From positions 1 through 14,151 of the forward strand of contig CAJQND010000052.1 in assembly GCA_905479595.1 (NCBI GenBank): a stretch of 14,151 nucleotides of DNA, given 5' to 3'. The translations under genes and the position numbers were made by a program. Positions 7,590 to 14,151 of this stretch are shown piece by piece. The notes below the pieces were generated by a model. That model ran no database searches and was not told where the DNA came from. It saw nothing but the letters and a program-made list of their open reading frames with translations. How positions within the stretch are numbered: position 1 is the stretch's first letter; every line of letters starts with the position of its first letter. Source of the stretch: an uncultured Hyphomicrobiales bacterium (GTDB lineage Bacteria; Pseudomonadota; Alphaproteobacteria; Rhizobiales; CAJQND01).

Positions 7590-9596
7590 CTAGTTCTGTA
7601 GGCCCAGCCGGGCCTTCATCCGGTTAGCACCTGCGGTAATCAGCCGGTCGGCAATTATGGCGATGAATGCAACACACAGACCGGCAACAATCCCACGCCC
7701 GGTATCCGCCTTGGTAAGTGCTATATAAACTTCCTGGCCAAGCTCACGCGTTCCAACAAGGGCGGTAATCACCAGCATTGAAAGCGCCAGCATGATGGTC
7801 TGGTTGATGCCAAGCATGATTTCCGGGATGGCCAGTTTCAGTTGAATTTTGCGCAGTAATTGCCAGCGCGTACATCCAGCGACAATACCCGCTTCAACCA
7901 ATTGCGGATCAACCTGGCGCAAACCGTGCGCTGTATATCGGATCGCCGGGGCAATCGCATATGCGATCACCGCAATCATCGCTGCAAAATCCCCGACCCT
8001 GAACAACATCACCACAGGCATGAGATACACAAACGAAGGCAGGGTTTGCAGAGTGTCTATCAAGACTTGGACAACCCGCCAGAGGCGATCCCGCCCGGCA
8101 GCGGCAATACCGATAGGAATACCGATGGCGCAGGCGATAATCACTGAAATACCACAGAGATAAACTGTCACCATCGCCTTTGACCACAACCCAACGACGG
8201 CCATGAATGTCGTTAAAACCGCGCATAGCACAGCCAACCGCCAACCACCCAAACTGTAGCCTGCAAGCCCCAGCAACCCCGCAACAACCGGCCACGGCAA
8301 GGAGATCAGAAACCGTTTAAACGGTATCATCAAGTTGAGCAGCACGAAAGTTTTCACCGCCTCTAACTGGTCGAAATAGTTCACGTTGATATAGCTGACC
8401 ACTTCGCTCCAGAATGTGCCCGTCGTGATCGACCAGCTTTCCGGCCAGGTCTGCACCCAGCCCATCGCCAGCCCCGCAAACCCGGTAACAAGAACAATTG
8501 CCAAGCAGGTTGAGGTATATGGGTTGCGCTTGAAAAAACTCGTCCCAGCCAGCGCCTCGTAATGCTCCGGGCGGCGGTTGGCAAAAGCCTGGGACAGCCG
8601 GTCCAACGCAATGGCAAGCACAACAATCGCCACCCCAGCTTCAACACCAGCGCCGATATCAAGGCGCCGCAGCGAAGCGAGTACATCATACCCAAGACCG
8701 CCCGCACCGATCATCGAAGCGATAATCACCATGTTCAACGACAACATGATCACCTGATTAACGCCAATCATCAGACCATCGCGGGCAGAAGGCACCATCA
8801 CCTTCCAGGTCATCTGACGTGGTGAGCAACCGGTCATCTTGCCAAGATCGATTACCTCACCCGGCACCTGGCGCAGCGCCAGCATGGTGATCCGCACCAT
8901 AGGCGGCATGGCATAGACAATGGTCGCCACCATGGCCGACACAGGACCGAAGCCAAACATGAACAAGATCGGCACGAGATAAGCAAAAACCGGCACGGTC
9001 TGCATGAGATCCAGCACCGGTTTTATCAGCGTTTCAAAGAGTGACCAGCGATGCGCGGCAATGCCAAGCACCAGCCCGCCGAATACACCAAAAGGCACCG
9101 CGATGATGATAGATGACAGCGTGATCATCGCACTTTCCCATTGGCCAAATATGGCCAGATAAGAAAAGCACGCCCCCACAAGGGCTGCGAGTTTCCACCC
9201 GCCCGCATAACGCCCCAGCGCCACAACAATCGCAATCACCGCAATCCAGGTGAGAGGCGGCAGAATCTGAACCGCGTCCGAGCCCTGGCCTTTGAGAAAA
9301 CCGCTCGAAAGGATGGAAGTCGCGATGGTGAAAGGAATATCCAGCAACCAGGCAATTCCCCTGGTGAGTTCCGTAAAAGAGAACAATCCAAAGCTTGCAT
9401 CTTCCACAAGCCATTTCATGAAATCAGAAATTTCGCGTTTCAACGGCAGTTGCCAGGCGCGGGGATATTTGAACGCCCACGGGGCATAGGGTTTGGCAAA
9501 CAGCCAAAAAGCCAGGCTGGCGGCCAGCGCTGCCGCCCATACCCATCTAAGAGTATTGCTGCTGATCTCTTCGGGTGCGGGATCTTGCGATGACAT
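7590..9596 (-). CDS. ABC transporter permease with two fused ProW-type domains (betaine/choline-type uptake)
   Basis: This 668-residue inner-membrane protein contains two copies of the binding-protein-dependent permease domain. Each copy has the ProW/OpuAB pattern: LMQTVPVFAYLVP near 197-209 matches LQTLPSFVYLMP near 516-527; GCSPRQ (256-261) matches GCTRWQ (574-579); GVNQVIML (278-285) matches GINQTIML (596-603). The offset is 318 residues at each point, so the repeat is internal and collinear. Each copy has an EAA-type coupling loop (near 247-270 and 565-590) that docks the ATPase. A single polypeptide could therefore supply both halves of the pore, where related systems use a homodimer. 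Extra hydrophobic segments precede each copy (about 17-32, 115-150, 360-380, 435-470). The start at 9596 has GGAGG about 8 bp upstream, and the ATPase gene ends 3 bp away. The family imports compatible solutes and quaternary amines; the exact substrate is not readable. Confidence 0.93.
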   Translation of the reverse strand: MSSQDPAPEEISSNTLRWVWAAALAASLAFWLFAKPYAPWAFKYPRAWQLPLKREISDFMKWLVEDASFGLFSFTELTRGIAWLLDIPFTIATSILSSGFLKGQGSDAVQILPPLTWIAVIAIVVALGRYAGGWKLAALVGACFSYLAIFGQWESAMITLSSIIIAVPFGVFGGLVLGIAAHRWSLFETLIKPVLDLMQTVPVFAYLVPILFMFGFGPVSAMVATIVYAMPPMVRITMLALRQVPGEVIDLGKMTGCSPRQMTWKVMVPSARDGLMIGVNQVIMLSLNMVIIASMIGAGGLGYDVLASLRRLDIGAGVEAGVAIVVLAIALDRLSQAFANRRPEHYEALAGTSFFKRNPYTSTCLAIVLVTGFAGLAMGWVQTWPESWSITTGTFWSEVVSYINVNYFDQLEAVKTFVLLNLMIPFKRFLISLPWPVVAGLLGLAGYSLGGWRLAVLCAVLTTFMAVVGLWSKAMVTVYLCGISVIIACAIGIPIGIAAAGRDRLWRVVQVLIDTLQTLPSFVYLMPVVMLFRVGDFAAMIAVIAYAIAPAIRYTAHGLRQVDPQLVEAGIVAGCTRWQLLRKIQLKLAIPEIMLGINQTIMLALSMLVITALVGTRELGQEVYIALTKADTGRGIVAGLCVAFIAIIADRLITAGANRMKARLGLQN

Positions 9597-9599
9597 CGC

Positions 9600-10631
9600 T
9601 CAACCCTCCAACAACACTGAAATAACCGCATCTCGGGTGACAATGCCCACCCGCTCGCCATCATCATCAAGCACTGCCAAAGGCCGTGGATCAGCAGAAA
9701 CACGCGCCGCTAATTCTGAAACCTTTGTGCGTAAACCCACATCGCCGCCAAACCCGCCCTTTGGTGCACGCTTGCCGGGCGGCCCCATGATCGCACGTGC
9801 TGATAGCACCTTCGCCTTTGCCACTTCGCGGGTAAACTCGGCCACATAATCGGTTGCCGGGCGCATAACCAAATCTTCCGGCGTTCCGGTTTGGTCAACT
9901 TTGCCATCTTTCATAATGGCAATCCGGTCGGCTAGCCTAATGGCCTCATCGAAATCATGGGTAATGAACACAATCGTTTTTTTCAACACCGATTGAATGC
10001 GCAGAAACTCATCCTGCATTTCCCGACGGATAAGAGGGTCAAGCGCTGAAAATGGTTCGTCGAGAAACCACAACTCCGGCTCCACTGCCAGGGAACGCGC
10101 GATGCCGACCCGCTGTTGCTGGCCGCCGGAAAGCTCGCGCGGATAATACGCTTCGCGCCCCTCCAGACCGACAAGCTCGATGACCTCGCGCGCCTGCGCC
10201 TCGCGGGTGGCTTTATCTAGGCCTTGCACTTCGAGAGGAAAGGCAACATTCCCCAACACGGAAAGATGTGGAAGCAGCGCGAAGTGTTGAAACACCATGC
10301 CCATGCGATGGCGGCGGATTTCAATCATTTCCTTATCGCTGGCCTGCAGCAAATCCTGGCCGTTGAAAAGGATTTCACCTGCAGTTGGCTCCACAAGCCG
10401 CGACATACAGCGCACCAGTGTGGATTTTCCAGAGCCCGACAGCCCCATAATGACGAAAATTTCGCCATCACGGATATCCAGCGAAACGTCTTTCACTGCC
10501 GCGATCAATCCAGCAGCAGCGATATCCTCAGAACTGGGATTTGGCGTGCGACGCAGAAACCCGTCACTATCGTTGCCGAAAAGCTTCCAAACAGACCGGC
10601 ATGAGAGCTTTGCGAGATCGTCAGTTTTCAC
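9600..10631 (-). CDS. ABC transporter ATPase, ProV/OpuAA family (betaine/choline-type uptake)
   Basis: The 343-residue protein has every ATPase motif: Walker A GLSGSGKST (63-71), Q-loop Q115, signature LSGGQQQRV (167-175), Walker B LWFLDEP with D191 and E192, D-loop SALD and switch H225. The N-terminal CRSVWKLFG and the loop RRHRMGMVFQHFALLPH are typical of the glycine-betaine/proline branch. It energises the fused permease from the cytoplasm. The C-terminus is short. Only one CBS-like half (PLAVLDDDGERVGIVTRDAVISVLLEG, 317-343) is visible, where classical ProV/OpuAA have a CBS pair used in ionic-strength or nucleotide sensing. The start appears to be GTG at 10631 with only a weak purine-rich site (GCAAGAAA), suggesting lower translation than the binding protein. 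The permease gene follows after 3 bp. Confidence 0.94.
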   Translation of the reverse strand: MKTDDLAKLSCRSVWKLFGNDSDGFLRRTPNPSSEDIAAAGLIAAVKDVSLDIRDGEIFVIMGLSGSGKSTLVRCMSRLVEPTAGEILFNGQDLLQASDKEMIEIRRHRMGMVFQHFALLPHLSVLGNVAFPLEVQGLDKATREAQAREVIELVGLEGREAYYPRELSGGQQQRVGIARSLAVEPELWFLDEPFSALDPLIRREMQDEFLRIQSVLKKTIVFITHDFDEAIRLADRIAIMKDGKVDQTGTPEDLVMRPATDYVAEFTREVAKAKVLSARAIMGPPGKRAPKGGFGGDVGLRTKVSELAARVSADPRPLAVLDDDGERVGIVTRDAVISVLLEG

Positions 10632-10655
10632 GATTTCTTGCTTTCTGGGAACATC

Positions 10656-10693
10656 GGCGGGAAGAGCCCGGCATGTGCCGTCGCCTTCCCGCC
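10656..10693 (-). terminator. Intercistronic hairpin after the binding-protein gene (attenuator or RNA stabiliser)
   Basis: GGCGGGAAG (10656-10664) and CTTCCCGCC (10685-10693) are perfect 9-bp arms. A nested CGGC/GCCG stem (10669-10672 with 10677-10680) closes a 4-nt loop, with a symmetric internal loop between. It lies in the 81-bp gap between the binding protein and the ATPase. No U-run follows in leftward RNA, so full termination is unlikely. Such structures commonly protect the binding-protein mRNA or attenuate downstream genes so that the binding protein is made in excess. Confidence 0.65.
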
Positions 10694-10712
10694 AAACTTC
10701 AAACCGCCTGGA

Positions 10713-11675
10713 TCAGTTAATCCACTTTTTCCAGCGTTCTTCGTTTTTGTTTATCCAATCGGCAACAACGTCATCGACTTTCTTGCCGTCAAGATCGACC
10801 GCCGACACCATTGCGCCCATTTCGTCGTTATCGACGTGGAATTTTTCAACTGCCGCTTTCGCGCCACCCCATTTCTTTCCAAGTCCTTCCCAGGCGACTT
10901 TCCAGATTGGGCCACGCGGCTTGCCACAATCATACTTGGCGTCTTTGTTTTCACCCCAAGCCGGGTCGGAATAGCATTCCGCTGCATATTTCGGGAATTC
11001 AACCCATTCGCCCTTAAACTTCACTGGTGCCCAATGCGGGGCATAAACCCAGAGCAATACTGGCGCTTTGCGCTGGTAAGCGGATTCAAGCTCGGCAAAC
11101 AAAGCAGCATCGGTGCCTGCATGAACGACTTCGAAATCCATGCCCAGCGCTTCAACGCGTTCATCATCATATCCACCCCAGGTCACAGGCCCGCCAAGAT
11201 ACCGGCCCTTTGGAGCTGTTTCAGGAGTTGAAAAGGCTTCTGCACATTTGTTCAGGGCCTTCCAGTCTGGCAGGCCGGGGCATTTCTCTTTCATGTATTC
11301 CGGATACCACCACTCTTCGATGGCCTGCATGCCCGTTTCGCCAAGGTTGACAACCTTGCCGGTCTTGGTCGCTTCATCCATGGCGTCGCGGCCAGTGGTT
11401 TCCCAGATTTCCATGGCAACATGGAGATCACCGGTCTTCAACCCGGCAAACTGGGCGATGTAGTCGGCTTGTACATATTCGATATTGTAGCCAGCCTTTT
11501 TCAACACTTCGCCCATGATCTTCGTTGTCACCAACTGGCCGGTCCAGTCGTGCAATGTGAGTTTGATCGGGTCTTTTGATTCAACTTCTGCAAGTGCTGC
11601 GGGACCACCTGCAACAAGTGCTGTCATCGCCACAGCACCGGCAATGGCGGCGAGTTTATTACGCCAATTATTCAT
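10713..11675 (-). CDS. Periplasmic substrate-binding protein of a betaine/choline-type ABC transporter (OpuAC/ProX-like)
   Basis: This 320-residue protein has a signal peptide at residues 1-29 (basic MNNWRNK, hydrophobic core, ALA cleavage before EVES). No lipobox cysteine is present, so it should be soluble in the periplasm. The mature part resembles the OpuAC/ProX group: LTLHDWTGQ (39-47), DLHVAMEIWETTG (83-95), EWWYPEYM (121-128), GGPVTWGGYD (161-170), VLLWVYAPHW (206-215). Trp and Tyr at these points (W44, W91, W122-Y124, W166, W209, Y211) could form an aromatic cage for a quaternary or methylated ammonium group. Two cysteine pairs (C132/C144 and C234/C250) could make disulphides in the periplasm. 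It is the first gene of the operon, with a strong GGAGGT site (11681-11686) just before ATG 11675, consistent with the high expression expected of a binding protein. The exact ligand (betaine, choline, carnitine or other) is not determined. Confidence 0.93.
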   Translation of the reverse strand: MNNWRNKLAAIAGAVAMTALVAGGPAALAEVESKDPIKLTLHDWTGQLVTTKIMGEVLKKAGYNIEYVQADYIAQFAGLKTGDLHVAMEIWETTGRDAMDEATKTGKVVNLGETGMQAIEEWWYPEYMKEKCPGLPDWKALNKCAEAFSTPETAPKGRYLGGPVTWGGYDDERVEALGMDFEVVHAGTDAALFAELESAYQRKAPVLLWVYAPHWAPVKFKGEWVEFPKYAAECYSDPAWGENKDAKYDCGKPRGPIWKVAWEGLGKKWGGAKAAVEKFHVDNDEMGAMVSAVDLDGKKVDDVVADWINKNEERWKKWIN

Positions 11676-11693
11676 GATTTACCTCCCTGAAAC

Positions 11694-11719
11694 GTCATTT
11701 TGGGGTTTTCCCCGATGAC
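11694..11719 (-). promoter_or_regulatory. Leader hairpin just upstream of the operon's first ribosome binding site
   Basis: GTCAT (11694-11698) and ATGAC (11715-11719) flank GGGG-TTTT-CCCC (11702-11713), giving a two-part stem with a 4-nt loop and a small asymmetric internal loop. In leftward RNA it ends 7 bases before the GGAGGT site of the binding-protein gene. It may stabilise the mRNA, affect initiation, or be read as a DNA palindrome by a regulator. Confidence 0.5.
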
Positions 11720-11760
11720 TGACCGATGCTTAGCCGCGAGCGGCGTGCACCTTGGCTAGA

Positions 11761-11789
11761 ATGTCACCCGGTAGTTCCAGCACTGTCAA
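11761..11789 (-). promoter_or_regulatory. Candidate sigma-70-type promoter of the seven-gene operon
   Basis: In leftward orientation a consensus -35 TTGACA (11789-11784) is followed after 17 bp by TGACAT (11766-11761), a weak -10. Transcription would start near 11754, leaving a leader of about 80 nt that carries a GC palindrome (11733-11744) and the hairpin at 11694-11719. The -35 lies next to the T-rich repeats at 11794-11850, as expected if the divergent regulator controls it. Confidence 0.5.
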
Positions 11790-11793
11790 CGAG

Positions 11794-11850
11794 TTTGTGA
11801 GTTTTTGTGGTTTTATGACTTGTTTTTTTGGTTTTAATTGTGAAAAACAA
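11794..11850. promoter_or_regulatory. T-rich direct and inverted repeats, candidate operator of the DeoR-type regulator
   Basis: TTTGTG occurs at 11794-11799 and again at 11804-11809, exactly 10 bp apart, so both would face the same side of the helix. Then TTGTTTTT (11820-11827) has an inverted partner AAAAACAA (11843-11850). A possible -10 (TTTAAT, 11833-11838) for the rightward regulator gene lies inside. DeoR-family repressors often bind short T-rich repeats near their own promoters, so autoregulation and control of the divergent operon are plausible. No binding motif is proven. Confidence 0.4.
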
Positions 11851-11876
11851 AAGAGAAGCGGAAGAAACCAGGAAAA

Positions 11877-12662
11877 ATGGCGTCAAAACCTGCATCAGAT
11901 ACGGCACGCTATTCCAAGCGCCATGCCGACATACTGCGCATTGTTCGCGAAGATGGCACGACAGCTATTACCGCCCTGGCGCGGCGGCTGGCGGTATCGG
12001 CTGAATCCATTCGTCGCGACGTCAAACCTCTAACTGAGACCGGCGCATTGGTGCGGGTCCACGGGGCTGTCGCCCTGCCCCATCATTTGTTTGAAGCGCC
12101 ATTTGACCGGCGGATGCGCGAAAACGCCGATGCCAAGCGCGCGCTGGCGCGGTTCATGGCCGCCAAAATTGAAGACGGCGACACGCTGATGCTCGACACC
12201 GGCACCACCACGTCCATCCTGGCGCGCGAGCTATTGTCGAAAACCAACCTCACAGTGATTACGAACTCCTCCGACATCGCCCGCACCTTGTCGACTGTTA
12301 ACGGCAATACGGTGTTTATGGCCGGCGGTGAATTGCGCGGGGATAATGGCGCTGCGTTCGGACCAACAGCCATCGACTTCATTCGCAAGTTCCGGGTGCG
12401 TCATGCGATTATCTCTATCGGTGCAATTGATGCCCAGACGGGTCCGATGGACTATGATCTCGGTGAAGCCGAATTCGCCAAGGCAGTGCTGGCGCAAGGC
12501 GAACACGCAACCATAATCACCGACCACAGCAAGCTGGGTCGCAGCGGACTTGTTAAAGTGTGCGACTTCGGTGATTTTGATAGATTGATTACCGACAAGC
12601 GCCCGGAAGACGGAATATTGAAAAAACTGGATGAGGCCGGAACGGCAATTGAAATCCCGTAA
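11877..12662 (+). CDS. DeoR/GlpR-family transcriptional regulator, divergent to the operon
   Basis: This 261-residue protein has the standard DeoR layout. An N-terminal winged helix-turn-helix spans about residues 13-65, with recognition segment SAESIRRDV (41-49) and wing GALVRVHGAV (56-65). The C-terminal sensor has the phosphate-binding motif DTGTTT (107-112), ITNSSDIA (128-135), MAGGELR (148-154) and DHSKLGRSG (216-224). This domain resembles sugar-phosphate isomerase folds, and known members respond to phosphorylated metabolites such as glycerol-3-phosphate. The ATG at 11877 has AGGA about 5 bp upstream. The gene faces away from the transport/demethylation operon across 201 bp, the usual arrangement for a local regulator. 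Two kinases in that operon could produce its effector, but this is inference; control of something else is possible. Its stop is 2 bp from that of the convergent MscS gene. Confidence 0.92.
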   Translation: MASKPASDTARYSKRHADILRIVREDGTTAITALARRLAVSAESIRRDVKPLTETGALVRVHGAVALPHHLFEAPFDRRMRENADAKRALARFMAAKIEDGDTLMLDTGTTTSILARELLSKTNLTVITNSSDIARTLSTVNGNTVFMAGGELRGDNGAAFGPTAIDFIRKFRVRHAIISIGAIDAQTGPMDYDLGEAEFAKAVLAQGEHATIITDHSKLGRSGLVKVCDFGDFDRLITDKRPEDGILKKLDEAGTAIEIP

Positions 12663-12664
12663 TT

Positions 12665-13990
12665 CTATTTCTTCGTCGGGCGGATCAGGTCAACCTGAAT
12701 AGGGCCTCGCATGGCGACATCATGATGTGGATAAGGAATTTCAATGCCATGCTCCTTAAACGCATCCCATAACAGCAAGAACACATCACCACGCACATTG
12801 ACCGTGCCCTTGTGCGGATCTGAAATCCAGAACCGCGCCTTGTAATTGACCGAACTGTCTCCGAATTCCGTGATATGGCAGACGGGTGGAGGGGTTTTCA
12901 AAACCCGCTCGTGTTTTGCCGCTACATCTTTGGCGATCTGGCGCACTTCATGGGGGTCAGAATTGTAACTCGTGCCAAACTCCAGATCGAGACGCACAAG
13001 ATCATCCGTATAGGACCAGTTGATAACCTTTGAGGTAATGAGGTCTTCATTGGGAATGAGATATTCACGGCCATCGCGCGCAATCACTGATGTGTTGAGC
13101 GCGGCGAATTCATGGATACGGCCATATGTTTCATCAACGGTAATGACATCGCCGGGTTCAATTGTCTTGTCCATGAGCAAAATGATGCCGGAAATCAAAT
13201 TAGATACGACCTTCTGAAACCCAAAACCAATGCCGATACCCAATGCGCCAGAGAACAGCGCCAGTACGGTCAAGTCGACGCCGATCATGGAAAGGCTCGC
13301 CATGATTGCCGTTGCCATGAGCAGGAACTTGACCAGCTTGGAAATCAGCACCTGAATGGAAGCGCTGATGCCATCAACCTGTTTGATGCGCCAGGTTACA
13401 AACCGTCCGGCTATCAAGGCCAGCCAGATCATCGCCGAAATGACAATAATCGCCTTGAGCACGAGTAGCGGACTGACCCGGAGGCTTTTAATGTTAAAGC
13501 CCACGCTATCCAGCGCGGCCAGTGTTTCTTGCAACACCCCTGCAAGGGAAAGCGCAGCAAAAACCCACGCCACCACCGCCACAACATTTGCAACCGACTT
13601 GTTGCGGATAATCCGCGAGAGAATAGAAATCACCACCCATGCGGTGGCAAGGTTTGCGGCGACAGCGATGACATAGCTATGGGAGGGCCAGGTAATGCCG
13701 CGCAATGCCGCCAAGGCAATCCAAAACAGCGCCGCCATGAAAATCCATTTCAACCGCCGCAAAACCACCGCCAAGAAACGGATAAGTCTTGGATTACCCT
13801 TTACTTCACGAATTCGGGCTTCAAATCGCGGCGTAACCATATTGGCGAAATATGATGCAAACCCATAGGAAAAAAGAATAATTGCCAGCTGCACCAGGGT
13901 CCAGGTCAGGCTCATACCGGTCACAGGCATGCCGTGGCGCGCCAGCCAATCAATAAGCGCACCGCCTATACTGGAGACCTCGTCTGACAT
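12665..13990 (-). CDS. Mechanosensitive ion channel, MscS family
   Basis: From ATG 13990 the protein has 441 residues. Counting from there, hydrophobic segments lie near 29-51, 82-99, 106-128, 135-153, 174-197 and 220-238. A Gly/Ala-rich pore helix follows (SGALGIGIGFGFQKVVSNLISGIILL, about 247-272), then the beta domain (KTIEPGDVITVDETYGRIHE and IPNEDLITSKVINWS), both hallmarks of MscS. It opens when membrane tension rises on hypo-osmotic shock and lets solutes out. It is larger than E. coli MscS (286 residues) because of extra N-terminal membrane segments, as in many MscS homologs. A TTG at 14077 would add 29 residues that look neither membrane-like nor preceded by a ribosome site. ATG 13990 has AGGGGA about 10 bp upstream, so I prefer it. 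The channel is an osmotic-stress neighbour of a solute importer, but on its own transcript. Confidence 0.9.
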   Translation of the reverse strand: MSDEVSSIGGALIDWLARHGMPVTGMSLTWTLVQLAIILFSYGFASYFANMVTPRFEARIREVKGNPRLIRFLAVVLRRLKWIFMAALFWIALAALRGITWPSHSYVIAVAANLATAWVVISILSRIIRNKSVANVVAVVAWVFAALSLAGVLQETLAALDSVGFNIKSLRVSPLLVLKAIIVISAMIWLALIAGRFVTWRIKQVDGISASIQVLISKLVKFLLMATAIMASLSMIGVDLTVLALFSGALGIGIGFGFQKVVSNLISGIILLMDKTIEPGDVITVDETYGRIHEFAALNTSVIARDGREYLIPNEDLITSKVINWSYTDDLVRLDLEFGTSYNSDPHEVRQIAKDVAAKHERVLKTPPPVCHITEFGDSSVNYKARFWISDPHKGTVNVRGDVFLLLWDAFKEHGIEIPYPHHDVAMRGPIQVDLIRPTKK

Positions 13991-14108
13991 GAAAGGAAAA
14001 TCCCCTATAGAAAAGCCACTCTGGCCTGATACCGTGTTTGCAAGAATGCCCGGCGCAAAGGCTGGCGTCGAGGGCAAATTGGGGTTTTAACAAGGAGATT
14101 GAAGGAAA

Positions 14109-14151
14109 ATGGCGAAAACTGACAATCGCCCGATCAATCTTTGTCGTTCAT
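14109..14151 (+). CDS. Start of an unidentified gene (runs off the right edge)
   Basis: A rightward ORF opens with ATG at 14109 and stays open to the window edge, giving MAKTDNRPINLCRS. Purine-rich AAGGAG (14093-14098) and AAGGA (14102-14106) precede it, a good ribosome binding region. Fourteen codons are too few to name a family. It is divergent from the MscS gene, and the sequence 13991-14108 probably contains both promoters. It could still be a chance ORF. Confidence 0.45.
   Translation, partial: MAKTDNRPINLCRS

Noticed and set aside
10297..11231. Long rightward open frames (225 and 197 codons) opposite the ATPase and binding-protein genes
   Set aside because: They lie fully antisense to genes with complete family motifs, and their translations show no recognisable domain. 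They are shadows of codon use.
14075..14077. TTG start for the MscS gene, adding 29 residues
   Set aside because: No ribosome binding site is visible upstream, and the extra residues resemble neither a signal nor a membrane segment. ATG 13990 is better placed.
1..14151. CRISPR arrays, tRNA genes, insertion sequences, toxin-antitoxin or phage-defence genes
   Set aside because: No regularly spaced repeats, cloverleaf-like stretches, transposase motifs or known defence domains were seen on either strand.

Overview
The window looks like a chromosomal piece of an alphaproteobacterium, probably of the order Hyphomicrobiales (Rhizobiales). The clues are a small Omp25/Omp31-type outer-membrane barrel protein, a tandem-fused ProW-type permease, a GlpR-type DeoR repressor, moderate GC content and AGGAG-type ribosome binding sites. 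No rRNA, tRNA, insertion sequence, phage gene or CRISPR array is visible, and no gene-free stretch exceeds about 200 bp.

Layout, left to right. Positions 1-83 hold the first 27 codons of a leftward acyl-CoA dehydrogenase-like gene. Positions 154-810 encode a leftward beta-barrel outer-membrane protein with its own likely promoter. Positions 899-11675 hold seven tightly packed leftward genes. In transcription order these are a periplasmic quaternary-amine-type binding protein, an intercistronic hairpin, an ABC ATPase, a permease with two fused domains, a choline-kinase-like phosphotransferase, two tandem dimethylglycine/sarcosine-dehydrogenase-like flavoproteins, and a second choline-kinase-like phosphotransferase. 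From the ATPase onward the spacings run from a 7-bp overlap to 12 bp, so this is almost certainly one operon. Positions 11676-11876 are a divergent control region with a good leftward promoter, a leader hairpin and T-rich repeats. Positions 11877-12662 encode a rightward DeoR/GlpR-type regulator. A leftward MscS-family channel (12665-13990) meets it tail to tail with 2 bp between the stops. Positions 14109-14151 start an unidentified rightward gene.

The genes suggest one job: import of an N-methylated amine or amino alcohol (choline-, betaine- or N-methylethanolamine-like) and its oxidative N-demethylation. Both flavoproteins keep the TWHAAG histidine used for covalent FAD in dimethylglycine and sarcosine dehydrogenases, and both have a C-terminal GcvT-type folate module that would pass the methyl carbon to tetrahydrofolate. 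What does not fit the textbook betaine pathway is that two different choline-kinase-fold enzymes flank the oxidoreductases, and that the divergent regulator belongs to a family that typically senses phosphorylated metabolites. My main hypothesis is a phosphorylation-coupled N-methyl amino-alcohol pathway in which a kinase product induces the operon. The substrate is unknown, and no betaine demethylase, choline dehydrogenase or ETF gene is in view.
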